Source of the DNA: a bacterium
Lineage (GTDB): Bacteria; Armatimonadota; Fimbriimonadia; Fimbriimonadales; Fimbriimonadaceae
Direction of reading: 5' to 3'
Length of the DNA stretch: 64,000 nucleotides
Assembly: GCA_027485645.1 (NCBI GenBank)
Contig: JAIXQR010000003.1
Location: forward strand, 558,001-622,000
Shown: in pieces, positions 44,067 through 51,793 of the stretch
Layout: each line of letters opens with the position of its first letter
Numbering within the stretch: the first letter of the stretch is position 1
Program-made: the position numbers and the translations under genes
The notes under the pieces: model-generated
Told to the model about the DNA's origin: nothing
The model's database searches: none
The model's input: the letters and a program-made list of their open reading frames with translations, nothing else

Positions 44067-45707
44067 ATGTCGCTCTACTCAGATGGTCTGGCGCAATTTC
44101 TCGACGTTCTCCCTGGCCATGTCCGCGCTCGTCTCGAGCGCTCCGGCGACCTCGATGCTCTCATCGAGGTCGTTCTAGACTACGGCCGTCCTGCAGAAGC
44201 CCGCTACCGTGATCGCGTGGAACGCTTCCACGATATCGGGGTCAGCGAACTCGACTTGGAGTACGTTTCCAAGTCCATCGGTGAGTTTGGAACGGACAAT
44301 CGAGCCGGTATCGAGCGGACTCTCCACCGAATCTCCGCGATTCGTAATCGCCATCAAAAGATCGTTGGCCTAACCTGCCGGGTGGGCCGTGCCCTCGAGG
44401 GGACGATCGACATGATAGACGACATCGTCAGGAGTGGCAAGTCAATCCTGCTCCTGGGGCGACCCGGCGTCGGAAAGACCACGAAGCTACGCGAGATCGC
44501 TCGCGTGCTGGCAGACGAAGTTGGAAAGCGGGTGGTGATCGTAGACACCTCTAACGAAATTGCTGGCGACGGAGATGTCCCACACCCTGGGATCGGCTAC
44601 GCCCGACGTATGCAAGTGCGCGCGGCCGCAGAGCAGCACAACGTGATGATTGAGGCGGTGGAGAACCACATGCCGGAAGTCATCGTGATCGACGAAATTG
44701 GCACCGAGCCTGAGTCGTTTGCCAGCCGAACGATCGCCGAGCGTGGCGTCCAGTTGGTCGGCACGGCCCACGGCCAGACGCTCGAAAACTTGATGCTGAA
44801 CCCGACCCTTGCGGATCTTATCGGAGGCATTCAGGCGGTCACCCTAAGCGATGCAGAAGCGCAGCGCCGAGGAACCCAGAAGACCGTTCTTGAGCGGAAA
44901 GCTCCGCCGACGTTCGAAGTGGTCATTGAGCTTCTCGATTACGACCGGTGCGCCGTTCATCACAACGTGATGAAGACGGTGGACACCATTCTCCGCGGCG
45001 TGGCCCCTCGCCCAGAGATTCGGGTTCGAACCGGCTCTGGCATCGAGATTGTTCAGAATGAACAGCCCGTCGAGACCGACGAAGCTAGCTTTAACGAGCG
45101 ATTCCCGTCGCTCGCAAGAAAGCCGCAAGCCGAACCGCGAGGGAAGGATCGCGGTGGCGATCGAAACGCGCCGGCGATGCCGCGCCAAGCACCGATAGTG
45201 GGAGAACCAGGAAAGGACAAGGAGGTGGACGCTACGACCGGCTCGTACGTCCGTATCTTTCCCTACGGGATCGCCCGCACCCGTCTCGAACGTGCGATCC
45301 GGGAAAGGAAAGCGGCGGCGTTCGTCACTTCGGACATCACCCAAGCGGACGCGGTAATGGCCATTCGGTCGGCGTACCAATCGAAGCCAAAGAAGCTGAG
45401 AGAGATCGCCGGACGACCGATTCATACCGTCGTCGTTAAGTCCAATACGTTCAGCCAAATCTCCTCGGCGCTCGAGGAAGTTCTGCGATCGTCCGGCCAA
45501 AAGCCAGATAACGATCGAGAAGTGATTGCTGAAGTTGAAACGGCGATTGATTTGGTCATGCAAAGCAATCGCCCGTTTGAGCTCAGCCCAGCCCCCGCGC
45601 CAGTGCGGAAGATTCAGGCGCAGTTTGCGGAGAGTCGAAAGCTCGCCGTGGAATGCGTAGGTGAAGACCCGAATCGTAGAGTGCGGGTGCTTCCGATTCG
45701 TTTATGA
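44067..45707 (+). CDS. AAA ATPase with C-terminal R3H domain (Ycf45/SpoIIIAA-like)
   Basis: The 546 residues carry an N-terminal helical region, then an AAA/secretion-ATPase-like module: CRVGRALEGTIDMIDDIVRSGKSILLLGRPGVGKTTKLREIAR (Walker A GRPGVGKT) and EVIVIDEIGTEPESFASRTIAERGVQLVGTAHGQ (Walker B IVIDEIG). After a linker of about 100 residues the C-terminal R3H domain reads FELSPAPAPVRKIQAQFAE...RVRVLPIRL and should bind single-stranded nucleic acid. Relatives are plastid Ycf45 and sporulation SpoIIIAA; there is no sporulation context. A housekeeping role is likely but unknown. It overlaps the next gene by ATGA. Confidence 0.9.
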   Translation: MSLYSDGLAQFLDVLPGHVRARLERSGDLDALIEVVLDYGRPAEARYRDRVERFHDIGVSELDLEYVSKSIGEFGTDNRAGIERTLHRISAIRNRHQKIVGLTCRVGRALEGTIDMIDDIVRSGKSILLLGRPGVGKTTKLREIARVLADEVGKRVVIVDTSNEIAGDGDVPHPGIGYARRMQVRAAAEQHNVMIEAVENHMPEVIVIDEIGTEPESFASRTIAERGVQLVGTAHGQTLENLMLNPTLADLIGGIQAVTLSDAEAQRRGTQKTVLERKAPPTFEVVIELLDYDRCAVHHNVMKTVDTILRGVAPRPEIRVRTGSGIEIVQNEQPVETDEASFNERFPSLARKPQAEPRGKDRGGDRNAPAMPRQAPIVGEPGKDKEVDATTGSYVRIFPYGIARTRLERAIRERKAAAFVTSDITQADAVMAIRSAYQSKPKKLREIAGRPIHTVVVKSNTFSQISSALEEVLRSSGQKPDNDREVIAEVETAIDLVMQSNRPFELSPAPAPVRKIQAQFAESRKLAVECVGEDPNRRVRVLPIRL

Positions 45708-46294
45708 AGTCGGTGGCTTGGGGCGCCGTTGCGGCTTTGCTGGTCTTGGATGGATGCCAAGGCCAGCAAGCGCTCTCAAAGCCTCCAAAACCAGCAGGGC
45801 CGACGCCAGCGTTCTTGGAGGTCCATGTAGCCGGGGAACCAAAGCCGGGCTACACCGTCGCCGTTCCGGCGCGCATGGTGCCGGAATCTGAACGACATGC
45901 CTCCTACATTCGCCTTTCAAGGGGCGAGTTCAGGTCGAACTCTGGAGAATTCTTGTCGATTACTTACCGTCAAAAGGTGCCAAAGGAGGAAATGGACAAG
46001 TTCATGGCATCGCGGGATCCGATGTTAGCAAAGGATGACGAAGACCTGAAAAGGCGGGCTCGGATCACAACCGTCGTTGCCGCATATCCAAAGGCGCCAG
46101 AAACCGTTCTGAAGCTGACCCTTCGAAACGAAGATGACCTTATTGACGTGGAGTACCGAGCAAAGAGCACGCCGTTCGATGCACGGCGCGACTCCAACCT
46201 GATCGTGTCAACGATTCGCAAAGTTCGGGGACGTCGGCAGAGCCAGTTTAGTGGACCGCTCTCCGACTTCGGCGGGCCCCCGGGCGAAAAATGA
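45704..46294 (+). CDS. Small probable lipoprotein, unknown function
   Basis: The 196 residues begin MKSVAWGAVAALLVLDGCQG. The hydrophobic core and cysteine resemble a lipobox, but Asp at position -2 is unusual, so lipidation is uncertain. The mature part is basic and proline-rich with two or three beta strands (GYTVAVPARMVPES, EFLSITYRQKVPKEEMDKFM, ETVLKLTLRNEDDLIDVEYR). No known family was recognised. Coupled to the R3H ATPase gene by a 4-bp overlap. Confidence 0.6.
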   Translation: MKSVAWGAVAALLVLDGCQGQQALSKPPKPAGPTPAFLEVHVAGEPKPGYTVAVPARMVPESERHASYIRLSRGEFRSNSGEFLSITYRQKVPKEEMDKFMASRDPMLAKDDEDLKRRARITTVVAAYPKAPETVLKLTLRNEDDLIDVEYRAKSTPFDARRDSNLIVSTIRKVRGRRQSQFSGPLSDFGGPPGEK

Positions 46295-46316
46295 TGCAAA
46301 CCGGGACACTGGAAGG

Positions 46317-47735
46317 GTGATTACGCTCGCGACGGCGGACCTTATCGTCCTCGCGGTTTTCGCGGCCACTCTTTTCGGGTTGGGATTCAGTGCGAAGCTA
46401 CGGGAACTCAGCGTTTTTCAGTTCGTGACCGCGGGCCGACAGCTAACGCTGCCTTGGTTTGTCGCCACGCTCGTGACGACTTGGTACGGCGGAGTGCTCG
46501 GGATCGGAGAGTCGGTCTCCTATTACGGAATCGGTACCTGGCTTCTCCTCGGAGTTCCGTACTACCTATTTGCAGGAATCTATGCAGCCCGCATGGCGGG
46601 GAAGGTTCGAGAAGCGGACCAGTTCAGCATTCCAGAGCGGGTCGCCCATCGTTGGGGCCGTGGTGCTGGGCTCGTTTCGGGAAGTCTGGTCTTTCTGCTC
46701 GCGGTTCCCGCCGCGCATGTTTTGATGCTGGCAACGCTCGTTCAAGGACTAACTGGTTGGGGCCTACCCGTCGCCATTCCGGTGGCGGTCCTCTGTGGGA
46801 CGGCGTTCTTGTACAAGGGAGGTTTGCTGGCAGACGTGCGGGTCGGAATGTTGGCCTTCGTGCTGATGTATGTCGGCTTTGCCGTGATGGTCGGCTTCAG
46901 TATCAGCACCTATGGCCTTGGTTCTCTTGCCGAGGTGAAGCAGCCTAATGCCCTCAGCTTCACCGGTGGGCAACAGCCGCTCGCCATCTTAAGCTTCTTC
47001 ATCCTTGGAGCTTGGACCATTGTCGATCCTGGCTTCCATCAGCGAGTAGCCAGCGCGGCTTCGCCCGAAGTCGGTCGTCGTGGCGTTTGGGTCGCGATTG
47101 GGTTCTGGATGCTGTTTGACCTCCTAACGGTAACGGCCGGCATGTTTGCGCTCCGCTTACTGCCAGAGATGCCCGCAAATCCGCTGCTGATCTTTCCGGC
47201 GCTCGCGCAAGCGGTGCTGCCTGCTGGCCTGAAGGGAGTATTCCTCTGCGGCCTGCTGGGCACCATCGTTTCGGCTCTGGTTGGTTACTCCCTCGTCGCG
47301 GGTTCTTCGATGGGGCGAGAGATTCTGGGCCGAGCTTTCAATCTGGACGATGCACAGACCCGCACGGCCATCCGGCTTGGAATTGCCCTCTCGAGCATTT
47401 TGGCCGCAGTGCTTTCCTTTGCGGTTCAGAGTGTGGTTGCGCTTTGGTACAGCTGGGCGGGCGCGGTTGTAGGGGCGCTGCTCATGCCGACCGTGGTTGC
47501 CTACTCAAGTCGACAGGTTCGGTGGCGGCCCGGAGCCGTCGTTCTATCGCAAATTGCCGGGTTTACCGTCGCGATCTCTTGGATGATCTTTGGATTGCGA
47601 ACGAATAACCCGTTGTTAGAAGTCGAATGGATGGGACAGCGATTTGGCCTTGGCACCTTGATTCCCGGACTATTGGTCTCCGGCATCGTGCTAGGATGGG
47701 AAAGCTTGATCCAAGCGAAAAGGAAGTCAGCATGA
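46317..47735 (+). CDS. Sodium:solute symporter family transporter (SSS)
   Basis: A GTG at 46317 gives 472 residues with about 13 hydrophobic helices of the SSS fold: VTAGRQLTLPWFVATLVTTWYGGVLGIGESVSYYGIGTWL, the FHQRVASAASPEVGRRG loop, and LVAGSSMGREILGRAF in helix 9. It should import a solute with Na+. An ATG at 46291 is out of frame, so the GTG or an unclear upstream codon is used. The substrate is unknown. It overlaps the FHA gene by ATGA. Confidence 0.9.
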   Translation: MITLATADLIVLAVFAATLFGLGFSAKLRELSVFQFVTAGRQLTLPWFVATLVTTWYGGVLGIGESVSYYGIGTWLLLGVPYYLFAGIYAARMAGKVREADQFSIPERVAHRWGRGAGLVSGSLVFLLAVPAAHVLMLATLVQGLTGWGLPVAIPVAVLCGTAFLYKGGLLADVRVGMLAFVLMYVGFAVMVGFSISTYGLGSLAEVKQPNALSFTGGQQPLAILSFFILGAWTIVDPGFHQRVASAASPEVGRRGVWVAIGFWMLFDLLTVTAGMFALRLLPEMPANPLLIFPALAQAVLPAGLKGVFLCGLLGTIVSALVGYSLVAGSSMGREILGRAFNLDDAQTRTAIRLGIALSSILAAVLSFAVQSVVALWYSWAGAVVGALLMPTVVAYSSRQVRWRPGAVVLSQIAGFTVAISWMIFGLRTNNPLLEVEWMGQRFGLGTLIPGLLVSGIVLGWESLIQAKRKSA

Positions 47736-48178
47736 TGGAAGACAATGCGTCAATCGTAGATAGCGTCGAAGAAGCCGTAGTTGAGGCAGAAACCGCAGAA
47801 GAGGCAACGGATACCGGGCACGTTGCGCCGGTAATGTCGACGCCAGGCTTGGCTCGCCTGGTCCTCAAGCGGGCCGGAAGCGAGACCGACACCGTGTTTC
47901 CTGTGATGGCACCTGCCGTCGTGGGTCGATTTGACCCTACGGTTGGCCCAATTGACGTCGACCTGGGAGCACTGCAGCCAGAGGGAACTTACATCAGCCG
48001 CCGACACGCCCGAATCCTCTTCGAAGACGGTGTTTTCCGCGTTGAAGATCTCGGTTCTAGCAACGGAACGTTCCTCCTCCGCGACGACTTTGTGAAGGTC
48101 GAAAACGAGGAACTCGTTGATGGCCAGGACATCGCCTTTGGCAATGCTCGATTCGTCTTCCGAATCGGCGAAGCCTAA
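47732..48178 (+). CDS. FHA domain protein
   Basis: The 148 residues have an acidic N-terminal tail (about 1-50, EEAVVEAETAEEATD) and one forkhead-associated domain with the phosphothreonine-binding residues: VVGRFDP, YISRRHARILFED, VEDLGSSNGTFL. It should bind a phosphothreonine target in a Ser/Thr kinase pathway. The SD sequence AAGGAAG lies about seven bases before the ATG. The 3' end overlaps convergent purM by four bases. No kinase gene is adjacent. Confidence 0.93.
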   Translation: MMEDNASIVDSVEEAVVEAETAEEATDTGHVAPVMSTPGLARLVLKRAGSETDTVFPVMAPAVVGRFDPTVGPIDVDLGALQPEGTYISRRHARILFEDGVFRVEDLGSSNGTFLLRDDFVKVENEELVDGQDIAFGNARFVFRIGEA

Positions 48179-49209
48179 ACGAGCTGAACTTCTTGTGGGC
48201 CGGACTGGACTTCGCCGATGATGGCGGCAGACTCTCCGGCCTCGTTGAGTCGCTGAACGATTCCCGGCGCCGCGACACGGTCCACCATCAGGGTGAGTCC
48301 GATTCCCATGTTAAACGTGCGATACATGTCGACTTCGGGAATGTTGCCGGTCTCCTGAATCAGCGTGAAGATCGGCGGCGGAGTCCAAGCTCGCTTCTCG
48401 ATCATCACCCGGGTGTTTGCCGGCAGTACGCGCGGAATGTTGTCGTACAGCCCTCCGCCCGTAATGTGCGCGACGGCGTATACGTGATCATCTTCCAGCA
48501 GCGGTAAGACCGCGTTCACGTATGCTCGGTGGGGCCGCAGAAGTGCTTCGCCGACGGTGGCTCCAAGGCCAGGAATCTCATCCCTGACGCTGAGGCCGCC
48601 AACTTCAAAAAGCGCGCGGCGAGCCAGGGAAAATCCGTTCGTGTGCAGTCCGCTGCTTGCAATCCCGATGACCGCGTCGCCGGGCTGCACCTTGCCTCGT
48701 GGCAGCTTTCGCTCTAAGTCCACAACACCGATGATGGAGCCGACCACGTCGACTTCCTCGTCGTGGTACACGCCAGGCATTTCGGCGGTTTCGCCACCAA
48801 TCAATGCGATGCCGAGTTCCTTACACGCTTCGGCCATACCCGAGACAACCTGCTCGAAGACATCGGAGTGCAAGTGCGAGCAGCCGTAGTAGTCAAGGAA
48901 GAAGAGCGGCCGGGCGCCTTGGCAGAGGATGTCGTTCGCGGAGTGATTCACAATGTCGAACCCAAGCCCGCGGAATTCGCCAACCATCGCGGCGACTTTG
49001 GTCTTCGTGCCAACGCCGTCGATGCTGGAAACAAGCACCGGTTGCGACATGTCGCCAAAGTCGGCGCGGAAAAGTCCGCCAAAGCCACCGATCCCGCTGA
49101 TCACCTGCGGGCCGTACGTTTCGCGAATTTGTCCGCTTACGGTACGTAGAGCACGTTGGGCTTCGTCAATGTCGACTCCAGCGTCGCGGTACGTTAGGCC
49201 TTCTGACAT
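48175..49209 (-). CDS. purM: Phosphoribosylformylglycinamidine cyclo-ligase
   Basis: The 344 residues are full length: YRDAGVDIDEAQRAL at the start, LVSSIDGVGTKTKVA, HSANDILCQGARPLFFLDY, LIGGETAEMPGVYHDEEVDVVG and VIGIASSGLHTNGFSLAR. It performs the fifth step of purine synthesis, closing the imidazole ring to form AIR. It is transcribed alone from the region before tRNA-Lys. Confidence 0.97.
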   Translation of the reverse strand: MSEGLTYRDAGVDIDEAQRALRTVSGQIRETYGPQVISGIGGFGGLFRADFGDMSQPVLVSSIDGVGTKTKVAAMVGEFRGLGFDIVNHSANDILCQGARPLFFLDYYGCSHLHSDVFEQVVSGMAEACKELGIALIGGETAEMPGVYHDEEVDVVGSIIGVVDLERKLPRGKVQPGDAVIGIASSGLHTNGFSLARRALFEVGGLSVRDEIPGLGATVGEALLRPHRAYVNAVLPLLEDDHVYAVAHITGGGLYDNIPRVLPANTRVMIEKRAWTPPPIFTLIQETGNIPEVDMYRTFNMGIGLTLMVDRVAAPGIVQRLNEAGESAAIIGEVQSGPQEVQLV

Positions 49210-49254
49210 GCCATTGAGGGTACCAGACCCCCTCTGGTAAACTAGAAATCTTGT

Positions 49255-49329
49255 GGGCTTGTAGCTCAGCGGTAGAGCAGCGGCCTTTTAAGCCGTTGGT
49301 CGAGGGTTCGAATCCCTCCGGGCCCACCA
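49255..49329 (+). tRNA. tRNA-Lys (anticodon TTT)
   Basis: A full cloverleaf: acceptor GGGCTTG with CGGGCCC, D arm GCTC/GAGC, anticodon stem GCGGC/GCCGT with loop CTTTTAA, T arm GAGGG/CCCTC with TTCGAAT. The discriminator is A at 49326 and CCA is encoded (49327-49329). Confidence 0.97.
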
Positions 49330-49705
49330 CCACGAGATTTCCTGCTGCGCTCGCATGCCTACGCTCGTGTTGGCGTTAGGTCTACTTCCTCTGGTTCTGG
49401 CTTTACCGACTCTCAGCCAAGTCGTGCGCCAAACGTCGGAAGCTCATTTCAAAACTATGAGCCGCTTTTCGACTCCTTAGTGCTGACTTTCCAACTCGAA
49501 GCGATTCACCGCTCGCGACATTCACAGGCCCGTTCGATTAGGGAGACTCTATGCCTAAGAGTGAGTCTTTTGGGGTTTCGAGGTTGAGAGAAATGTCCGG
49601 GACAATCGCTCATTCGGGGATAACGCGACGTGTCAAGAGGGCGATCATTCTAACGACAACTCTAACCGCGACCAGTGAAAGATGAAGCGGCTAACTCTCG
49701 AATAT
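49330..49705. other. Intergenic region between two tRNA genes, no gene seen
   Basis: These 376 bases lie between tRNA-Lys and tRNA-Val. Stops occur in all frames and no convincing ORF, hairpin terminator or tRNA remnant was found. It is a plausible place to look for a small RNA or an old integration site, but nothing in the sequence shows one. Confidence 0.5.
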
Positions 49706-49780
49706 TGGTGGGCGGTACAGGATTCGAACCTGTGACCCCTTCGGTGTGAACGAAGTGCTCTACCACTGAGCCAACCGCCC
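49706..49780 (-). tRNA. tRNA-Val (anticodon CAC)
   Basis: On the minus strand: acceptor GGGCGGT with ACCGCCC, D arm GCTC/GAGC, anticodon stem CTTCG/CGAAG with loop TTCACAC, T arm ACAGG/CCTGT with TTCGAAT. The discriminator is A and CCA is encoded (49706-49708). Confidence 0.97.
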
Positions 49781-49831
49781 GGACGGATAGAAGAGATTAC
49801 CTGGTAAACACCCAGGCGTCGGGCCAGGTCT

Positions 49832-50644
49832 ATGATCGCAATTCTTCTTCCGCTCATCGTCTTGCCTCCAGCCGCAATCGAGCGACCGTTGCCGATCGCG
49901 CGACGGCTCCTACGCAAAGGGCACAAGTTCATCGTTTGCGCGCACCGAGGGGACCATACGGTGGCTCCGGAGAACTCGATTGAAGCCTATGACCGCGCCA
50001 TCAAGATCGGCGCTGACTTCGGCGAAGTGGACCTGCGGATGACCAAGGACGGCGTGATCGTGCTGATGCACGACGCGACCGTCGATCGAACCACGGACGG
50101 ACATGGAACCGTTTCGAATCTGACACTGCAGGAGATCAAGGCGCTGAAGTTCAAACATGCGACGGAGAAGAACGAATCCGTGCCGACTTTTGAAGAACTC
50201 CTGAAGGCGGTGCGAGGGAAGATCAACCTTTACCTAGACATCAAGGCCGTACGGCCGAATGATGTCTTGCCCCTCCTGAAGAAGCACCGGATGGAGCGAA
50301 ATGTCATCGCCTACGTCTACGGTCCCGCAAGTGTGGATGAGTGGCGACGTGATGCCCCCGAGATCCCGATCATCTCGGACATTTCAAAAATGACCGATGC
50401 CGAGCAGATCGAGGGAGACTGGCGCGCCCATCCGTTCGCCATCACCGACGGTCGAGCTTCGGGATATACGCAGCAGATTGTCGACATCTGGCACAAGCTA
50501 GGCGTGGTCGTGTTTCCAGATATACAAAGTGGCGATGAGGGGCCAGAAAAGTGGGAGCCGGTCATAGAAATGGGGGTTGATGGCCTCCAGACCGACCACC
50601 CTGGCGAACTCATTCGGTACTTGAACTCCCGGGGAATTCGCTAA
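49832..50644 (+). CDS. Glycerophosphodiester phosphodiesterase family protein
   Basis: The 270 residues contain the GDPD TIM-barrel catalytic motif: CAHRGDHTVAPENSIEAYDRAIKIGADFGEVDLRMTKDGVIVLMHD, with the first His, the Glu and Asp metal ligands, and the HD histidine. LYLDIKAV and the C-terminal GVDGLQTDHPGEL complete the family pattern. The N-terminus is hydrophobic (IAILLPLIVLPPAAI) and may be a signal peptide, so the enzyme may act in the periplasm. It releases glycerol-3-phosphate or a related product from glycerophosphodiesters. Confidence 0.93.
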   Translation: MIAILLPLIVLPPAAIERPLPIARRLLRKGHKFIVCAHRGDHTVAPENSIEAYDRAIKIGADFGEVDLRMTKDGVIVLMHDATVDRTTDGHGTVSNLTLQEIKALKFKHATEKNESVPTFEELLKAVRGKINLYLDIKAVRPNDVLPLLKKHRMERNVIAYVYGPASVDEWRRDAPEIPIISDISKMTDAEQIEGDWRAHPFAITDGRASGYTQQIVDIWHKLGVVVFPDIQSGDEGPEKWEPVIEMGVDGLQTDHPGELIRYLNSRGIR

Positions 50645-50684
50645 AGTTGTCGGGGCATTTGGTTGTATCTGATTTCGAATAGTT

Positions 50685-50722
50685 AATGTTTCATGTCAAT
50701 AAGTTCCTTGACGTGAAACATT
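50685..50722 (+). repeat. 15-bp inverted repeat before the solitary pseudopilin gene
   Basis: Left arm AATGTTTCATGTCAA (50685-50699) and right arm TTGACGTGAAACATT (50708-50722) pair around TAAGTTCC with a single T-G pair. In RNA it is a fully paired 15-bp stem. It lies 18 bases before the ATG at 50741 and 40 bases after the GDPD stop. It could be an operator, a 5' leader structure or a terminator; no T run follows on the plus strand. Confidence 0.7.
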
Positions 50723-50740
50723 GCAGTTCTGTGAGCAAAG

Positions 50741-51739
50741 ATGGCGCAGGATGTAAAATTTAAACTTGGCTTAACGCCGAGTATCCAGACTGCCTGGGTG
50801 TTCAGAAAAGCATTCACCCTCATTGAGTTGCTCGTCGTGATCGCAATCATCGCGATCCTTGCCGCAATCTTGTTCCCTGTCTTTGCCCAGGCAAAGCTTT
50901 CTGCCAAGAAGATTTCGGACCTATCGAACCAGAAGCAGATCGGCACCGGACTCCAGATCTACCTGGCTGACTACGACGACACGCTTCCGCCGTACCGAAC
51001 GCGAAACACGCCGAACCCAGGATTGCCGAACCCATACATCACCGGAAACTCGGCCGGGCGAATGTTCTTCCACCAGCTCCTTCACCCATACATCAAGAGC
51101 CTGGATATGTGGAAGAGCCCAATCAACCCTAGCGCTTGGGTTACGGCAAACACGTCTTGCGATCCGGCCGTCGGAAACGATGACAACCAGGACGCGGGAG
51201 ATGGCTGCAGCTACGGCGGACAGAACAGCTACGGTGTTAACAACTACGTCTTCCCAGCCGGCGCATCGCTCGCCAGTGCAAACCGAGCCGTTGGCCTCAA
51301 CTCCGGCGCCGTCGTTGAATCGGCAAACACCTATTTGATGATGAACGCACGCTACTACAACGTGCTTCCTCGCTACACTCGACCAGACGGCACCCCGGTC
51401 ATCGACGGTCTGCTCAACGGCGACGCCAGTGGGATGAATCCAAACGATCCAGCATCCTACGCCGACACCCTAAAGTACTACTACAACTACTGGAAGTACA
51501 TCAACTACGGACTTAGCTACAACCAGAATGGTGTGCCAGCTGGTTCCTTCTATGGCAACACGGCTAGCATCGTGTCTACGATTGAGAATCGAGGCAAGAC
51601 AGTTATGGGCGGCCAGGTGAACGTTGTTTTCGCTGACACTCATGCAAAGGCTCAGAACTACGTTCGAGTTATCGATGATCTCATCAATAACCCAACGAAT
51701 TCGTCCTGGGACCCTTACAAAGCTGGCTTGAAGCAGTAA
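50741..51739 (+). CDS. Type IV pseudopilin-like protein (prepilin N-terminal, C-terminal DxHAK)
   Basis: The 332 residues carry a class III prepilin segment: leader ending FRKA, cleavage before F, then [28 protein letters not shown] and LSNQKQ. The ATG at 50741 gives a 24-residue leader; a GTG at 50798 would give a five-residue MFRKA leader, which is more usual for a prepilin. DYDDTLPP after the helix may bind calcium. The C-terminus has [11 protein letters not shown], close to the DGHAK motif of the two other copies. Prolines are mostly CCA. It stands alone between a 15-bp inverted repeat and a terminator. Confidence 0.85.
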   Translation: MAQDVKFKLGLTPSIQTAWVFRKAFTLIELLVVIAIIAILAAILFPVFAQAKLSAKKISDLSNQKQIGTGLQIYLADYDDTLPPYRTRNTPNPGLPNPYITGNSAGRMFFHQLLHPYIKSLDMWKSPINPSAWVTANTSCDPAVGNDDNQDAGDGCSYGGQNSYGVNNYVFPAGASLASANRAVGLNSGAVVESANTYLMMNARYYNVLPRYTRPDGTPVIDGLLNGDASGMNPNDPASYADTLKYYYNYWKYINYGLSYNQNGVPAGSFYGNTASIVSTIENRGKTVMGGQVNVVFADTHAKAQNYVRVIDDLINNPTNSSWDPYKAGLKQ

Positions 51740-51746
51740 AGACGCT

Positions 51747-51782
51747 GAATGGCCCCCGTCGCACTTGTGACGGGGGCCATTC
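51747..51782. terminator. Terminator between the solitary pseudopilin and the halogenase-like gene
   Basis: GAATGGCCCCCGTC (51747-51760) pairs with GACGGGGGCCATTC (from 51769) in a GC-rich stem, followed by TTT. It lies eight bases past the pseudopilin stop and could serve both convergent units. Confidence 0.8.
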
Positions 51783-51793
51783 TTTATGGCGCT

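Noticed and set aside
49330-49705. Possible integration site or small mobile element between tRNA genes
   Set aside because: No integrase, direct repeat of a tRNA 3' end or foreign gene was seen.
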